Assembly (NCBI GenBank): GCA_033032865.1
Contig: JAWHQI010000614.1
Location: forward strand, 62,001-126,000
Reading direction: 5' to 3'
Length of the DNA: 64,000 nt
DNA from: Dactylorhiza incarnata
Lineage: Eukaryota > Streptophyta > Magnoliopsida > Asparagales > Orchidaceae
The notes below the pieces were generated by a model. The model was not told the DNA's origin. It did not search any database and saw only the letters and a program-made list of their open reading frames with translations. Every line of letters begins with the position of its first letter. Position 1 is the first letter of the stretch. A program made the translations under genes and the position numbers. Below are positions 22,643 through 33,622 of the stretch, piece by piece.

Positions 22643-23883
22643 CAGCGCGTACAGTCAGTCTTTTGCCAACGCATACGACACTCCAATTCGCACTATTTAT
22701 TCCTCGGACAAAAAAGAGTGTGACGCTCCAGTTCGGACGATCCGAGTCTTTTCATGTATTTATTTTTATGTTTCGAGTTGTATTTGAAACTCAATCTGTT
22801 CAGACATTATGAGTCATCCAATCAGGGTGCCCTTTCATTTATGTATTATTTAGACCGTCAGTCCCCCTCCCCTCCTGGTGCGACGCTAAGAGACCCATTG
22901 GTGCGACTCGAAGGCCTTATTCCTCCACTGCCATCATCTTCGCCATATGCGACTCCCGCTAACCTGGACGCCTTTGCAAGCTGCACACCTCACTACTTCC
23001 TCCCATCACGGCCCTCGAGTACTTCACCGCATTCGACCACACCTCCCAACTACCAACCTCATCTTCTTCCCCCAACAGCCAGGGTTCTGTTTTCTCCGTC
23101 TCACGCTAACGCCAACCACTTCTTCCCCTTCCTACACCCACGCCAATCATCCTCCCTCCACTCCAGCCTGACGCAGTCACTCATCCTCCATCTAACCGGC
23201 ACTTCAGTGTCCCTTTTCCCTCCATCCGCAACCACTTAGTCCATCGCCACCCTCAGCCAGTCATCCCAATGCCTGCCTCTCAGGCCTCAGCCACCATCCC
23301 CACCGAGTCCCCCCAACCTAGTTGTCCTCATCTCAAGTTGGAGCCAGCAGTCCTCAGGTCTTCATCATTGCCACACTTCGTCGCCGCCTGCACACGTAAG
23401 TCATAGTTTTGGTGTTTTATTTTTTTCTATTTTGTATGTTTGGACTATCTTTAGTGGATGTGATATCATGTGTTTTCTTCCGTGAAACTTTTTACTTGCA
23501 ATGTTTATTCGTCGCACGCTTGAATTATTTACACCTCAATTGCTTGTAAATCAACGTTTACTTTTCTAATTTCAATTTTTTGTGAACGAATGTGCCTCTG
23601 ACGAGGCTTTATTTTAATTAATTATTTACTACTAATTTATAATCGGACTGTCTCTATTGCATTTGTACCCACATTAGGGTTTATCGGTAAGTGCCATGCA
23701 TTCCACTTGGGGTTGCATTTTTGGGCATTCACATTTACAATCGACCACTGCATCATATTGTGGATTAGTTATAAACGAGAAGTTTCCCACTTCATTGGAA
23801 AAAAGGCCTGAATGAACAGTCAAATAAATAACATCAACATGAAAATGAAAGGATTATGAACAACGTAAGTCTTGCCAGCATAC
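22643..23883. other. Unclassified, probably gypsy 5' remains
   Basis: C/T-rich on the plus strand from 22850 to 23400, otherwise AT-rich. It shares the string GTTCGGACGATCCGAGTC (near 22732) with the LTR of the insertion (near 22385-22402, inverse strand). No intact gene or LTR border. It adjoins TyrRS exon 6. Confidence 0.35.
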
Positions 23884-23966
23884 CTCTTCGTCTTCCATGA
23901 AAATTGAAGAAGATGGATCACTTTTTGACATTTTCTCCTGTCCTTGCTGCAGCCCAGGTAGCATAT
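23884..23966 (-). CDS. TyrRS: TyrRS exon 6 (KMSKS loop)
   Basis: Two bases plus 27 codons: MLPGLQQGQEKMSKSDPSSS followed by IFMEDEE. KMSKS is the class I signature loop that stabilises the transition state of tyrosine activation; it is intact. The donor is GTATGCT from 23883. The following intron runs about 15.5 kb to exon 7 and is packed with retrotransposon remains, yet the frame resumes exactly at VEVNVKIKKAYCPP. Confidence 0.95.
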
Positions 23967-24046
23967 CTGAATTTCAATTTAGTAAAGGAATGAAATTGCT
24001 CATATCAACAATCATTAACATTGAAAGTTAAATACATCTAGGATAC

Positions 24047-24152
24047 GATGTGACAAAATAATGGGTTTGTTCTTTCTCTTAATGTCATCACAATACTCTC
24101 TTGCAAGCACATTCACTTTTCTCTGGTCCATACCTAGTTGGCAAATGTCAGC
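24047..24152 (-). CDS. TyrRS: TyrRS exon 5
   Basis: 35 codons plus one base: ADICQLGMDQRKVNVLAREY followed by CDDIKRKNKPIILSH. The GMDQRKVN segment is a hallmark of eukaryotic TyrRS and sits in the active-site fold. The acceptor is TTCTACAG and the donor GTATCC (24046-24041). The leftover C joins AT of exon 6 to make the second His of SHHMLPGL, which independently confirms this splice. Confidence 0.95.
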
Positions 24153-24313
24153 CTGTAGAAAATAGAAGAAAAAACCTTGAAAAAGAGAACCACCTATAAA
24201 ATGAGAGATACAACAGGATAACCGAGATTGTTAGCATGTAGATTAATAATTTAGACCAAAAAAGATGTGAGATTACTAATTAAGCAAACAAAGATTACGG
24301 GGAATAAGAGAAC

Positions 24314-24410
24314 CTTTAAGAAAAAAATGTCTGCACACTGCATGCATGGATAAAATATTTGGGCTGCTGTTAGTTCGTCTTGTTCAGTACGGCCCATAAT
24401 CTGACAGCAC
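24314..24410 (-). CDS. TyrRS: TyrRS exon 4
   Basis: One base plus 32 codons: CCQIMGRTEQDELTAAQ followed by IFYPCMQCADIFFLK. The family normally reads RCGQIMGR; the Gly here is Cys, which is worth noting but conservative in position. The YPCMQCADIFFLK block is the tyrosine-recognition segment, where Gln and Asp contact the amino acid. The acceptor is CATGCAG and the donor GTTCTC; the junction to exon 5 is phase 0. Confidence 0.95.
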
Positions 24411-24529
24411 CTGCATGGAAATGGACGAGAAATATCAGAAGTGCTATTTTATCAAAAATATAAGAACCCTAACAAGTCAGGGCATTTATGTGATATTCGT
24501 GAGACAAAATGGGAGGGGTAGACTCGTAC

Positions 24530-24813
24530 CGTACAATCCTTGGCAATGTATTCTTTCGAGCTATATCCATTACTAGAGGCCAATATTCATCTGCTCGCCT
24601 ATTTATTTCATTAGAAGACCACAAAAATTCGACCCCTTCAGTTTTCATTCCTGCAGCTTTCCAAATCTCAATAAGATACTCGCCAATCTTGCGGATTTTA
24701 TTGAGGTCACCGCCCATTTTATTGTTCAGCTGAGCAAACCAATCTGCTATCCATATCTTAACACTGCAGCCAGCTAATGTCAGCTTATTCACATTAATAG
24801 TTTTCATAACACC
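24530..24813 (-). CDS. TyrRS: TyrRS exon 3 (catalytic Rossmann domain)
   Basis: 94 codons plus two bases, starting GVMKTINVNKLTLAG and containing KIWIADWFAQLNNKMGGDL and YWPLVMDIARKNTLPRIV. These blocks are near-invariant in plant and animal cytosolic TyrRS: IADWFAQLN lines the tyrosine and adenylate site, and the later part belongs to the connecting helices. The acceptor ends TTTGCAG (24814-24816 on the plus strand). The donor is GTACGAG from 24529; the leftover CG plus G from exon 4 makes the Arg of the IVRC junction. Confidence 0.96.
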
Positions 24814-25934
24814 CTGCAAATGAAAAATAAGTTTAAATGTGAGCATTAGGCAGTGCACCGGGCTGATTGACATCTTATTCACAGCTGCAAACTTCAACTT
24901 CCCATGTTTATTCAAACCTAAGATATTTTAAATTAGAATTTAGAGCTTCGGAGTATGCTTAAATCATACTGTAAAGGTAAAGCTTACATTCAGAACTAGG
25001 TAACCAGCAAACAAAACTATGGGATGGGAATTCTATATAATTTATATATAAGAGTAATATGGTTGGCCATTACATATTGAAAACATATTAACAATAAAAA
25101 ATAATTGATTATCAACGGAATGATGAACTGGATAAAAGATCTAATCAAACAACTATAATAATTAGGTTCTTGGATGTTCTGAAAACTAGGTAGGCATTTT
25201 ACTTTTGACAATGTATTACGCCCTGTATTTCATAAATATGGTAATAAAAGTGAAAGTTACAAGACAGTACATAATAACATTACTACTTGCATAATGCAGA
25301 TAGTTGATTTAAATGGACGAGTCCTAAAAATTAATTGTGTTATGAAAGCTCCTACTTGCTTCTAAAAAAGTAGCACGTTCCTAGTAGCTTAATAGACTGT
25401 AGACATGAACTTCAATTGTTCTTCCAGTTTTCCACTTCTAATTTGATTCTACATCACAATTAGTAATTTTCTTAAGCATTCCTGGGTGAGTCTTATGAGA
25501 AAGCGGGCAGCCACATTCAATAAAGTAGTGATATGGACATCAAAGAGATAAGCGTCGGTGGCATATATTGGATCATAGTACATTCGAGCAAGGAAGATCA
25601 AGGTCCAACTAGGGAAGAGCCGATGCCTGCAAAAGTAGCCAGCGTGCATTGCCAACTGTGGCAAAAACCTGCTTAGAACTGATTTTAAATAAACCAAAAT
25701 GTTCCTTTCTATAATTCTCATCATGCAAAAGTTTGCAAAATAGTAAATATGTTGATGAGAAAATGGTAGAAATTGTTCATATTTTCTTCTCTGCATTTGA
25801 AGACCAGATAAATGATTTGCACCCCACCCCGGCGACATTGTTAATTTTTTAGGCAAGAATGTTTAAAGAAAGATTTTTGAAGATCTAACATTTCGTATGA
25901 AAATGTACACGTATATATAAGAGAAATCATGAAC
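24814..25934. other. TyrRS intron 2 with an unexplained minus-strand frame
   Basis: Mostly AT-rich. Between 25449 and 25856 the minus strand is open for 135 codons, including FLPQLAMHAGYFCRHRLFPS and TLIFLARMYYDPIY. The composition is more balanced than the surrounding intron. I do not recognise the protein; it could be an old captured fragment or chance. Confidence 0.3.
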
Positions 25935-26082
25935 CTGCGCAATATGCATTCTACCAGAAGGCTCGAAGCCATCATAGCATATAGGATTTGGCTTCTTGTC
26001 GAGTAGATTCCTGAGCTCATCCTCCTGAATGCACTCCTCCCCAACGCTTCTTACCAAAGCAAACCTCTCTTCCAGGGACAAC
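25935..26082 (-). CDS. TyrRS: TyrRS exon 2 (HIGH-equivalent motif)
   Basis: Encodes 49 residues plus one leading base: LSLEERFALVRSVGEECIQ followed by the start of the Rossmann-fold catalytic domain, with YDGFEPSGRMHIAQ. The HIAQ tetrapeptide stands for the class I HIGH motif that binds ATP in eukaryotic-type TyrRS, and the preceding Tyr contributes to the tyrosine pocket in this family. The acceptor is TTTCACAG before 26082 and the donor is GTTCATG from 25934. It joins exon 3 in phase 0 (CAG|GGT). No damaging change is visible. Confidence 0.94.
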
Positions 26083-26153
26083 CTGTGAAACATCACGGGA
26101 AGCATCATGATATGAGGATGGGTGAATTCATAGCTGGGGAATTCATTTAATAT

Positions 26154-26450
26154 TATATTCTCATTTTTTATCCTAGAAATCTAAATTACATGAGTAGCCC
26201 CAGATTCTGGATTATAAGCACCATTGCTTCGTGGTCGTTGCACCCATGGATCCAAATGATGCTTCTTCTTATAGGCCTGCATCGGATACCTGCAGTTCAT
26301 ACTATATTCTCATTTGTTATCCTAGAAATCTAAATTACATGAGTAGCCCCAGATTCTGGATTATAAGCATCATTGCTTCGTCGTCGTTGCACCCATGAAT
26401 CTAAATGATGCTTCTTCTTATAGGCCTGCATCGGATACCTGCAGTTCATA
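26154..26450. repeat. 149-bp tandem duplication, exon-like
   Basis: Two copies (26154-26302, 26303-26450) with few differences. On the minus strand each copy holds a 113-base open piece, RYPMQAYKKKHHLD plus about 24 residues, bordered by CTGCAG and GTAATT like an exon. I do not recognise the protein family. The stretch lies just upstream of TyrRS exon 2. Confidence 0.8.
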
Positions 26451-27445
26451 TTGCACCTTTTAATGGTATGATCGAAACTCACGTAATATCCCAGACCAAG
26501 CTTGGCTAATATCATATTCAGTATGTTGAGAAGGGGCAAGCTGCTTCTGGATTGCCCAACTTGACTCATGAAATCAATATAATATGTGTTGGCAAAGAAG
26601 GCTTGACGGCATATAAGGTTCAGCATTATAAGAATTCATTGATAGCAAACCCCACGCATATGTTGGTTCTACTATGCCCAAGACGGTTTGTAATTATAAT
26701 GACTTGCTGGATCTGATGTTTGACGCACATACTCATGATCTATATATGTTTTATAGGGGCAGCATATGTGTCTCTCTCAAACCATTGGATAAACCAAACA
26801 AAGCAGTGAGGCCTCGTAACATCAACTGTGACAATCAATATTCTTGTAATGACACCTTGTCATATCTTCCACATGATTCCGTCAAAGTTATAATATTCAT
26901 TGTGTATGTGGCCAGGTTTGCCAGCTCATTCATTAGATGTATTCGTTGAAAATGGATCTTTTGAAAAGAAATGCCATAGCAGATATCAAAAAAATGTACT
27001 TATTTAAGATTTAAAGGTAAATACTAAATATTAACAATAAGGACAAAGGCGGATAATGATAAAAAAAAGTTCATTATCAACCTACATATAAGACCTTCCA
27101 TGAATTATATCCACTACAATGTTGGCTGGACTATTACATTAAACAAAAGCCTGCTCTTCTAAGATTGGCGCCTAGTTATGTGAGATTTTAGTATGCTACA
27201 AATACACCATCTTCTTATGTTTTCAAGATTTTGATAACATGACAATACATGTCCCTTCATCATCAAAATGCAATTCAATAAAATCACACAATAAATTTTA
27301 GTAAGGTATTGAATAGCCCATAAATTACCTTGATCATATAATCAGATAAAATTATTTAACATTTGGAGTATTCTACCATATCAAACTACTATTTGTACTT
27401 GTTCTCTATTCATATTAACTTTATCCATAAAAAATATTTGATATA
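26451..27445. other. Intron 1, nothing recognised
   Basis: AT-rich sequence without a recognisable gene, repeat border or RNA. Confidence 0.5.
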
Positions 27446-29290
27446 CACACATATTGAATGTTATAAACATTGATAAGAAAATTATGTAACAAACCGAAAG
27501 GAAATATCCTACCTCTTTAAAAACAGGAAAAATGTGGCATTAGAAAGCTACAAAGTATATGCACCTGTCATGAATTAAAAAAATATATTATGTATACTTT
27601 AAAGCATCATAATTGAGAAATGGAAGTAAGATGATATGTGATAGAATCAGTTCAAATGTAAATTTTATCAAACAATAATGTGCACACATATTGAATGTTA
27701 TAAACAACAACACTCAAGCCTTTATCCCAATATAGTAGAGTCGGCTATATGGATCCTTTGTCGCCATTGTGCCCTATCTTTAGTCATAATCTCACTAATG
27801 CCTAAGTACATCATGTCTTTCCTTAGTCTCATTCCAAGTCTTTATTGGTCTACCCCTCCCCCGTTTAACATGCCTAGAGACTAAACTCTCACAACGCCTA
27901 ACAGGTACCTCTAATGGTCTCCTTTGTACGTGTCCAAACCATCTTAGTCGAGCTTCTCGCATCTTTTTTGCAACTGGTGCCACTTTTCTGCAACTGTCTT
28001 ATCCCTTTATCCAGTCTCGTGTGTCCACACATCCACCTAAGCATTCTCATCTCCGCAACTCCCATTTTTTGCTCATGTACACAATTCACTGCCCAACACT
28101 CAGAACCATAGAGCATCGCTGGTCTAATTGCAGTACGGTAAAACTTGTCTTTAAGTTTTAATGGTATTTTATGATCACATAAGATACCTGACGCGCCTCT
28201 CCACTTCAACCAACCTGCTTGGATTCTATGTATCACATCTTTATCAACACCTCCATCTTTTTGAACTATCGATCCGAGATATTTAAAGCACTCACTGCGG
28301 GAAATATCTTGATCACCCAACTTAATAACGAAGTTATCCGTCCTTTTTGAACTGCTAAATTTAAGCTTCATATAATCTGTCTTTGTCATGCTCAACCTAA
28401 AACCCTTCTTTTCTAAAGTGTCTTGTCAAGATGCAAGTTTCGCGTTTACACTCTCGCGTCTCATCGACCAAAACGATATCATCCGCAAACAATAAACACC
28501 AAGGTATTGCTTGTTGGATATGTCCGGTGAGCTCATCTAAGATAAGGGTAAAGAGATAAGGACTTAAAGTTGAACCTTGATGTAAGCCAACAGTGATAGG
28601 GAATTCCTGTGTTAATCCTCCAGATGTCCTCACCCACGTCACTGAATTTGTTTACATATCTTTGAATATGTCAATGTATGATACATTTACACCCTTCTTT
28701 TCTAAGATTCTCCATAAGATCTACCTTGGAACCATATCATAAGCCTTCTCAAGATCGATAAACAGCACATGCAAATCTTGTTTTCTTTCTCGATAGTCGT
28801 CAATGAGTCTCCTCAAGAGATGTATAGCTTCCATGGTCGACCGCCCTGACATGAATCCAAATTGATTCTCTGAGATACTAGTATCCCGTCTTACTCTTAT
28901 TTCTATTACTCATTCTCATAGTTTCATGGTATGACTCATTAATTTAATTCCTCTGTAAGTAACACAATTTTGTATATCTCCTTTGTTCTTATACAAAGGT
29001 ACCAAGATACTTTCTCTACATTGGTCTGACATCCTCTTTGATTTCAGTATCTTATTGAAGAAACATGTAAGCCACAAAATTCCTTCTTTCACTAGACATT
29101 AACATACTTTGATAAAAAAAATCACGTACGAAACAAAAGAGAAATTGCATTTACCCCGTTAAAACCGAAAAATATGAAATCAGAAAGCTACAAAATATAT
29201 GCAACACAATGAATTAAAAAACTTTATACTCTAAAGCATCATAATTGAGAGAGGAAAGTAGGATAATTTATGATATAATTAGTTGGATCA
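27446..29290. repeat. 237-bp tandem duplication split by a LINE
   Basis: The sequence CACACATATTGAATGTTATA followed by AAC occurs at 27446-27468 and again at 27683-27705. What follows the first copy (27469-27660: AAGCTACAAAGTATATGC, CTTTAAAGCATCATAATTG) reappears, diverged, after the LINE at about 29100-29285. So the LINE entered the second copy of a tandem duplication. Confidence 0.75.
27706..29093 (-). mobile_element. RTE-type LINE, 5'-truncated
   Basis: Minus-strand frames encode the RT palm and downstream: GLHQGSTLSPYLFTLILDEL, PWCLLFADDIVLVDETRE, then GDQDISRSECFKYLGSIVQK, AIRPAMLYGSECWAVN and [16 protein letters not shown] is the catalytic pair. The layout matches plant RTE-clade LINEs. 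The 3' end has AACAAC repeats (GTTGTT on its own strand), typical of RTE tails. It begins midway in the RT and has stops and frameshifts, so it is dead. Confidence 0.92.
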
Positions 29291-29988
29291 CAAAACTTTC
29301 CTGGGCGACACTCCCTTACGAGAAATTTCTATGTAACTACATTACCATTGTGCATGCCAACCACGAATCATGGAAACATGCCCACTCCATAAGACCCACC
29401 ATTGCCAACAAAATGGGGCAATGGAGAATTCAAATGTTTGACAGGAGATTAAATGGAATAATCGGCTAGTGTGCATATTTTATTAAATAACCCAAAAGAT
29501 AATCTTATCCCCTATTGTTATTAGTTTCTAAATGATTTTTTTTATTTAATTGTTTTATTTAAATTTTTTCATGTTAAAGTTGGTTTATAAACTTTCTTAG
29601 TAAGCTTGAGTCCAGTTTAAATATCACACAAGTTTTAAGATAGACATGCTAGTTTATTTTCTTGCCAGGTAACTACATTTAAGATACTAATAATTAATTA
29701 AATATAGTCTAATTATTAATTATAAATTAAATAATAACTTTCCTTAAAATTTGTGATGTTCAATAATGAAAAATAATAATTAATTTATCAATATTTTTGT
29801 CATATTTATGCATTTCGTAATACCCATCAATTTTAATTTTCTTAAAGAAACAAAAGAGTTGATACAAGGAAAAAAGTCATTAAATCCTTAACAATGAGCA
29901 CTCTATCGAGCTTCTGCAAAGCTACTTATTAAAGACTGTTCAAGAACATAAATGAACAACAGGGTCAATATCCAAGTATACACATTTA
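29291..29988. other. Intron 1, nothing recognised
   Basis: AT-rich sequence with no recognised feature. Confidence 0.5.
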
Positions 29989-30567
29989 TAGGGGTGTGCA
30001 AAAATAACAGAAGAACCGAACCGAGTGATTTGGGTCGGTTCCAAACAGACTCGGTTCGGGTCCGTTCCAAACAGACTCGGTTCGGGTCCGGTTCTCATAA
30101 TACCAGAACCGACAATTTGGTTCGGTTCCTGGTTCCAAGGGTCGGGTACCCAGAACCGACCCGAGAACCGAATATCAATGCTAAAAAAAATATTTTGAAA
30201 CAACTATTATAGTCATATCACTTGATACGAGAAAATAATTGAGAATATAGTCGCATGACTAAAGAGAATAGGTAGTGTACTCATGTAGTTGTATGACTTC
30301 AATATTATAGAGAATCATGTTACAATTATTTTGAGACATTGGTAGTTGTATTACAAATAATCATGAGTTGAAAGAGACATTTTTTTAATTCTTTTGAGAC
30401 AGGTAGAACCGAGAACCGAACCGAAGCAAGCGGTTCGGATCTGGTTCTATACTTTAGGACCGTGGGTCGGTTCCGGTTCCGGTTCCAAAAGTTTGGAACC
30501 GAACATACATGGGTCGGTTCTTGGTTTTGGGTGGAACCGAACCGAACCGATCCGAGTTGCACCCCTA
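29989..30567. mobile_element. hAT-type MITE with 8-bp target duplication
   Basis: 579 bp with inverted termini TAGGGGTGTGCA and (inverted) TAGGGGTGCA. CACATTTA is duplicated at 29981-29988 and 30568-30575. Both arms are made of GAACCGAACCGA and GGTTCGGTTC-like words, so it folds back extensively, while the middle (30185-30400) is AT-rich. An 8-bp duplication and a YAGGGGTG terminus are standard for hAT elements. Confidence 0.92.
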
Positions 30568-30789
30568 CACATTTATCAATTAAATTAATTCAAGCTTGTT
30601 CAATTATCAAAATAAATGAACACAGTCATAAAAGAACAAATATTGATCGAATTATTCCTTGTGTTCACTCATTTGTTTATAGTCATATTGATGGAGGACA
30701 CATCACCAGTATGATAAGCGTCAAATATAGCTTAAGTCATTTATTCAATTCAAGTATAGGCTTCTATATCTAAGATTATTGTAATTTTA

Positions 30790-32596
30790 ATTTATTTGAG
30801 GTTCTGTCATGTTTGAGTTGTATTGTTTTCATGGTAACCTGAGTTTGGTGTGGGTCCATTGTGGTATAAAAATTGAGTATGTGATTATGTCTAAGTCATA
30901 CATGAGCTAAAATCCATGTTAGCCTTGGCTGGCGCAATAAAAATGATCAAGGATACTTCGGCCAGTAGTCAACCCCAAGTCCAAGTCGATCTCCATTTAA
31001 AGTATTCACCAGTCTTTCATGGCGGGTTGTCTTCCATTAAAATAGAAGACTGGATCAAAAAGATTACAACGACGTTCCAGGCTATGAGATATCTCGAGGT
31101 GAGGAAGGTTGACCTTGTTACTTTTTCTGTTGGAAAGCAAGGCAAAGAGATGGTGGGAAAGCCTCTTAGAAGGAAGATATGTTGCGAGGGGACCCTCATA
31201 GATTTCATGGACTAAATTTATTCGAAAATTTACATATTGATTCGTACATCCATCTGAGAGGAGACTGCTACAGAAGAAATTTCTCTATTTAGTTCAAGCG
31301 AGTCGATCGGTAATGCAATGTGAAATAGAGTTCACGGATCTAGCATATTACGCTGCCAATTTCATCGCTAATGAAAATGATAGATGCTTTCGTTGCAAAA
31401 AAACTAAGAGATAATATTCGAACACACCTAATACCCCCTTAGAATAAAAAATATATAATGATTTAGTGGAAACAACACGCTTGATTGAGATTGATAATGA
31501 AAGAACATAGAAGAGAAAAGAGTTTCAAAGGAAGAGGCCGTTTGAAAGCCATAGTAAGGAGTATTCTAGTAAAAGTGGTGATTCGAAGTGGAAGAAGAAA
31601 AAGGGGTCGCAAATGCAGACATCAACTTTTAGCGAAAACATGGGCCATACAGTCGAATAAAAATGTGGTAAGTGTGGCAAAGCATATTGAGGGGAATGTT
31701 GATCCGGTACGAGGATTTGCTTCATATGTCATTGCCTTAGGTACCGAAGGCATGAGTGTCCGACATGGAAGCAAGCTCCTGAGCGAAGCAGCAAAGGGAC
31801 CCCTAGCCAACCGCAGAAATTATTTCTTACTAAAGCAACTAGTCTATTGGACAAAGGTAAAGGTCTGAATCTATAGCATCTGCCGAAGTATGTGAAGAAA
31901 GACAGATACAGCAGCGAGTTTTTAATCTGAGTCAGCAAGAGGCCAAAAGTGTTGACACAGTAGTGACGGGTATGATTTATGTGCATAATCAACTTCTTAG
32001 AGTATTGTTTGATACATGGGCTAGTCACTCATTTATTTCCAAAGATATTATTAAACATCTTCAGATAGAGCCATATCAGGCGGTAAATGCAGTAATAGTT
32101 ATTATGTCGAATAATAAAACTGAGTTTATAACCAAAGATATTATTTGATACATGGGCTAGTCACTCATTTATTTCCAAAGATATTATTAAACATCTTCAG
32201 ATAGAGCCATATCAGGCGGTAAATGCAGTAATAGTTATTATGTCGAATAATAAAACTGAGTTTATGACCATGTCTGAGAAATGCAAAGTAAGCTTGAATG
32301 TGAGTGCTAATATGATAGAAGCAGATATAGAAGTCCCACCACTATTCAAATTTGATATCATATTGGGAATTGATTGGTTGACTGAGTATGAAGCAATCAT
32401 AAATTGTACAAGTAACAAAATTACAGTTAAGTGCATCGATCGAATACCTTACTCCTTTAAGGGATCAAGCGAGGCGTCCCAAACATTAATTTCGACAATA
32501 AAAGCTATCAGCAAGATAAAGAAAGAATGTGAGCAATATTGATTTTGATTAAAGGTAAGAATGAAAATAAATGGGAATTAAGCATGGTACCGGTTG
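30790..32596 (+). pseudogene. Ty3/gypsy gag-protease remnant
   Basis: Plus strand, opposite to TyrRS. Gag pieces near 30916-31215 (SPVFHGGLSSIKIEDWIKKI, FQAMRYLEVRKVDL) are followed by basic zinc-finger-region debris. The protease near 31990-32440 has VLFDTWASHSFIS, where the active-site Gly of DTG is Trp, and FDIILGIDWLTEYEAIINC. A roughly 131-bp block around the protease active site (about 32007-32268) is tandemly duplicated. It stops at the LTR of the next element at 32597. Confidence 0.85.
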
Positions 32597-33350
32597 TGAT
32601 GCACTCGTAGTCGCACCCGATGGGATGAATGCAATGCAAAATAATTTTCGAAGTAATTTTAAAATAAAGAACGCGACATTAGATTCAATAAAACATTTTT
32701 GGAGTGCAATCTGCACAAAATTAGCAAATTAATTTCATTTAGCGGAGCAAAACATTTGATGAACGACAACCCTGCAAAGATCAATACTCAATATAAGCCA
32801 AAATAACAAAACATTTGTCGAGGAAAACCAACTTGGAGTAAAAGAGAAAATTTAAAAATTAAAAAAAAATCTCTCAAAAACTAGGTTAATTATTATAAAT
32901 TAGGCAAAGGAGAACCCAAAGTTTATGGTAGATCTCACCGGGAGTGAAAAAGATAGGGTGGTAGTGGTCGGTGGAAGACGAGAGACTCATCACACAAATG
33001 GAGTAAAGGCGGCGGCGGCTTGTGAGGTGGCGGGGTAGAAGAAGTATGGTGGGGTCGAAATACGTGGCAGACGGAAGAAGAAAATCGCTTAAAAGAAGTG
33101 GGAGGAGAAGAGAAAATGAGAGGGAACTCAAGGTCCCTTGCAGAAGAGGGAGAACGACTATCAGGCGGATTCTTTCAGGCAATAGTGTTTCGTTTTTTTT
33201 TTTTTTGCCATTCTGTTGCCTTATATCCCACGGCCGATTAATCTACTCATATTACGTGGCTTCCATGAGACGTGGGTTATGGGAGCAGAGCAATCTTCCT
33301 TACTTTCTGATTCTTCAGATCACTTTATTTTTCACATGAGACGTGAGACA
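32597..33350 (-). repeat. 3' LTR of the nested host gypsy (uninterrupted copy)
   Basis: 754 bp from TGATGCACTCGTAG to ...CGTGAGACA. At 33089-33091 it has a single TTA where the other LTR has the MITE flanked by two TTA copies. Confidence 0.88.
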
Positions 33351-33622
33351 TAAAAAAGAGAAAATTATATAAGGAATATCAATTTTCAACTTTCCTTTTT
33401 TTTCTAATTCAATTGTTTGTTCTAAAAATATAGTGAACTTTTTTTACACAACAAAACTTGTAAAGAGAATAAAATAATGGTAGGCTCAAAATTAGGATTA
33501 AAGCTTAACATGGAAGTAGAAGAGAAAATAAGATTTGGCATGGCCACATAAAAGAATCACACCTTCGACTAACTTAGAGTAACAAAATATACGACCTAGT
33601 TAATCACATCATCGAGAATACA

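Noticed and set aside
27440..29290. 190-bp LINE target-site duplication
   Set aside because: The motif CACACATATTGAATG also occurs before the LINE as part of an older tandem duplication.
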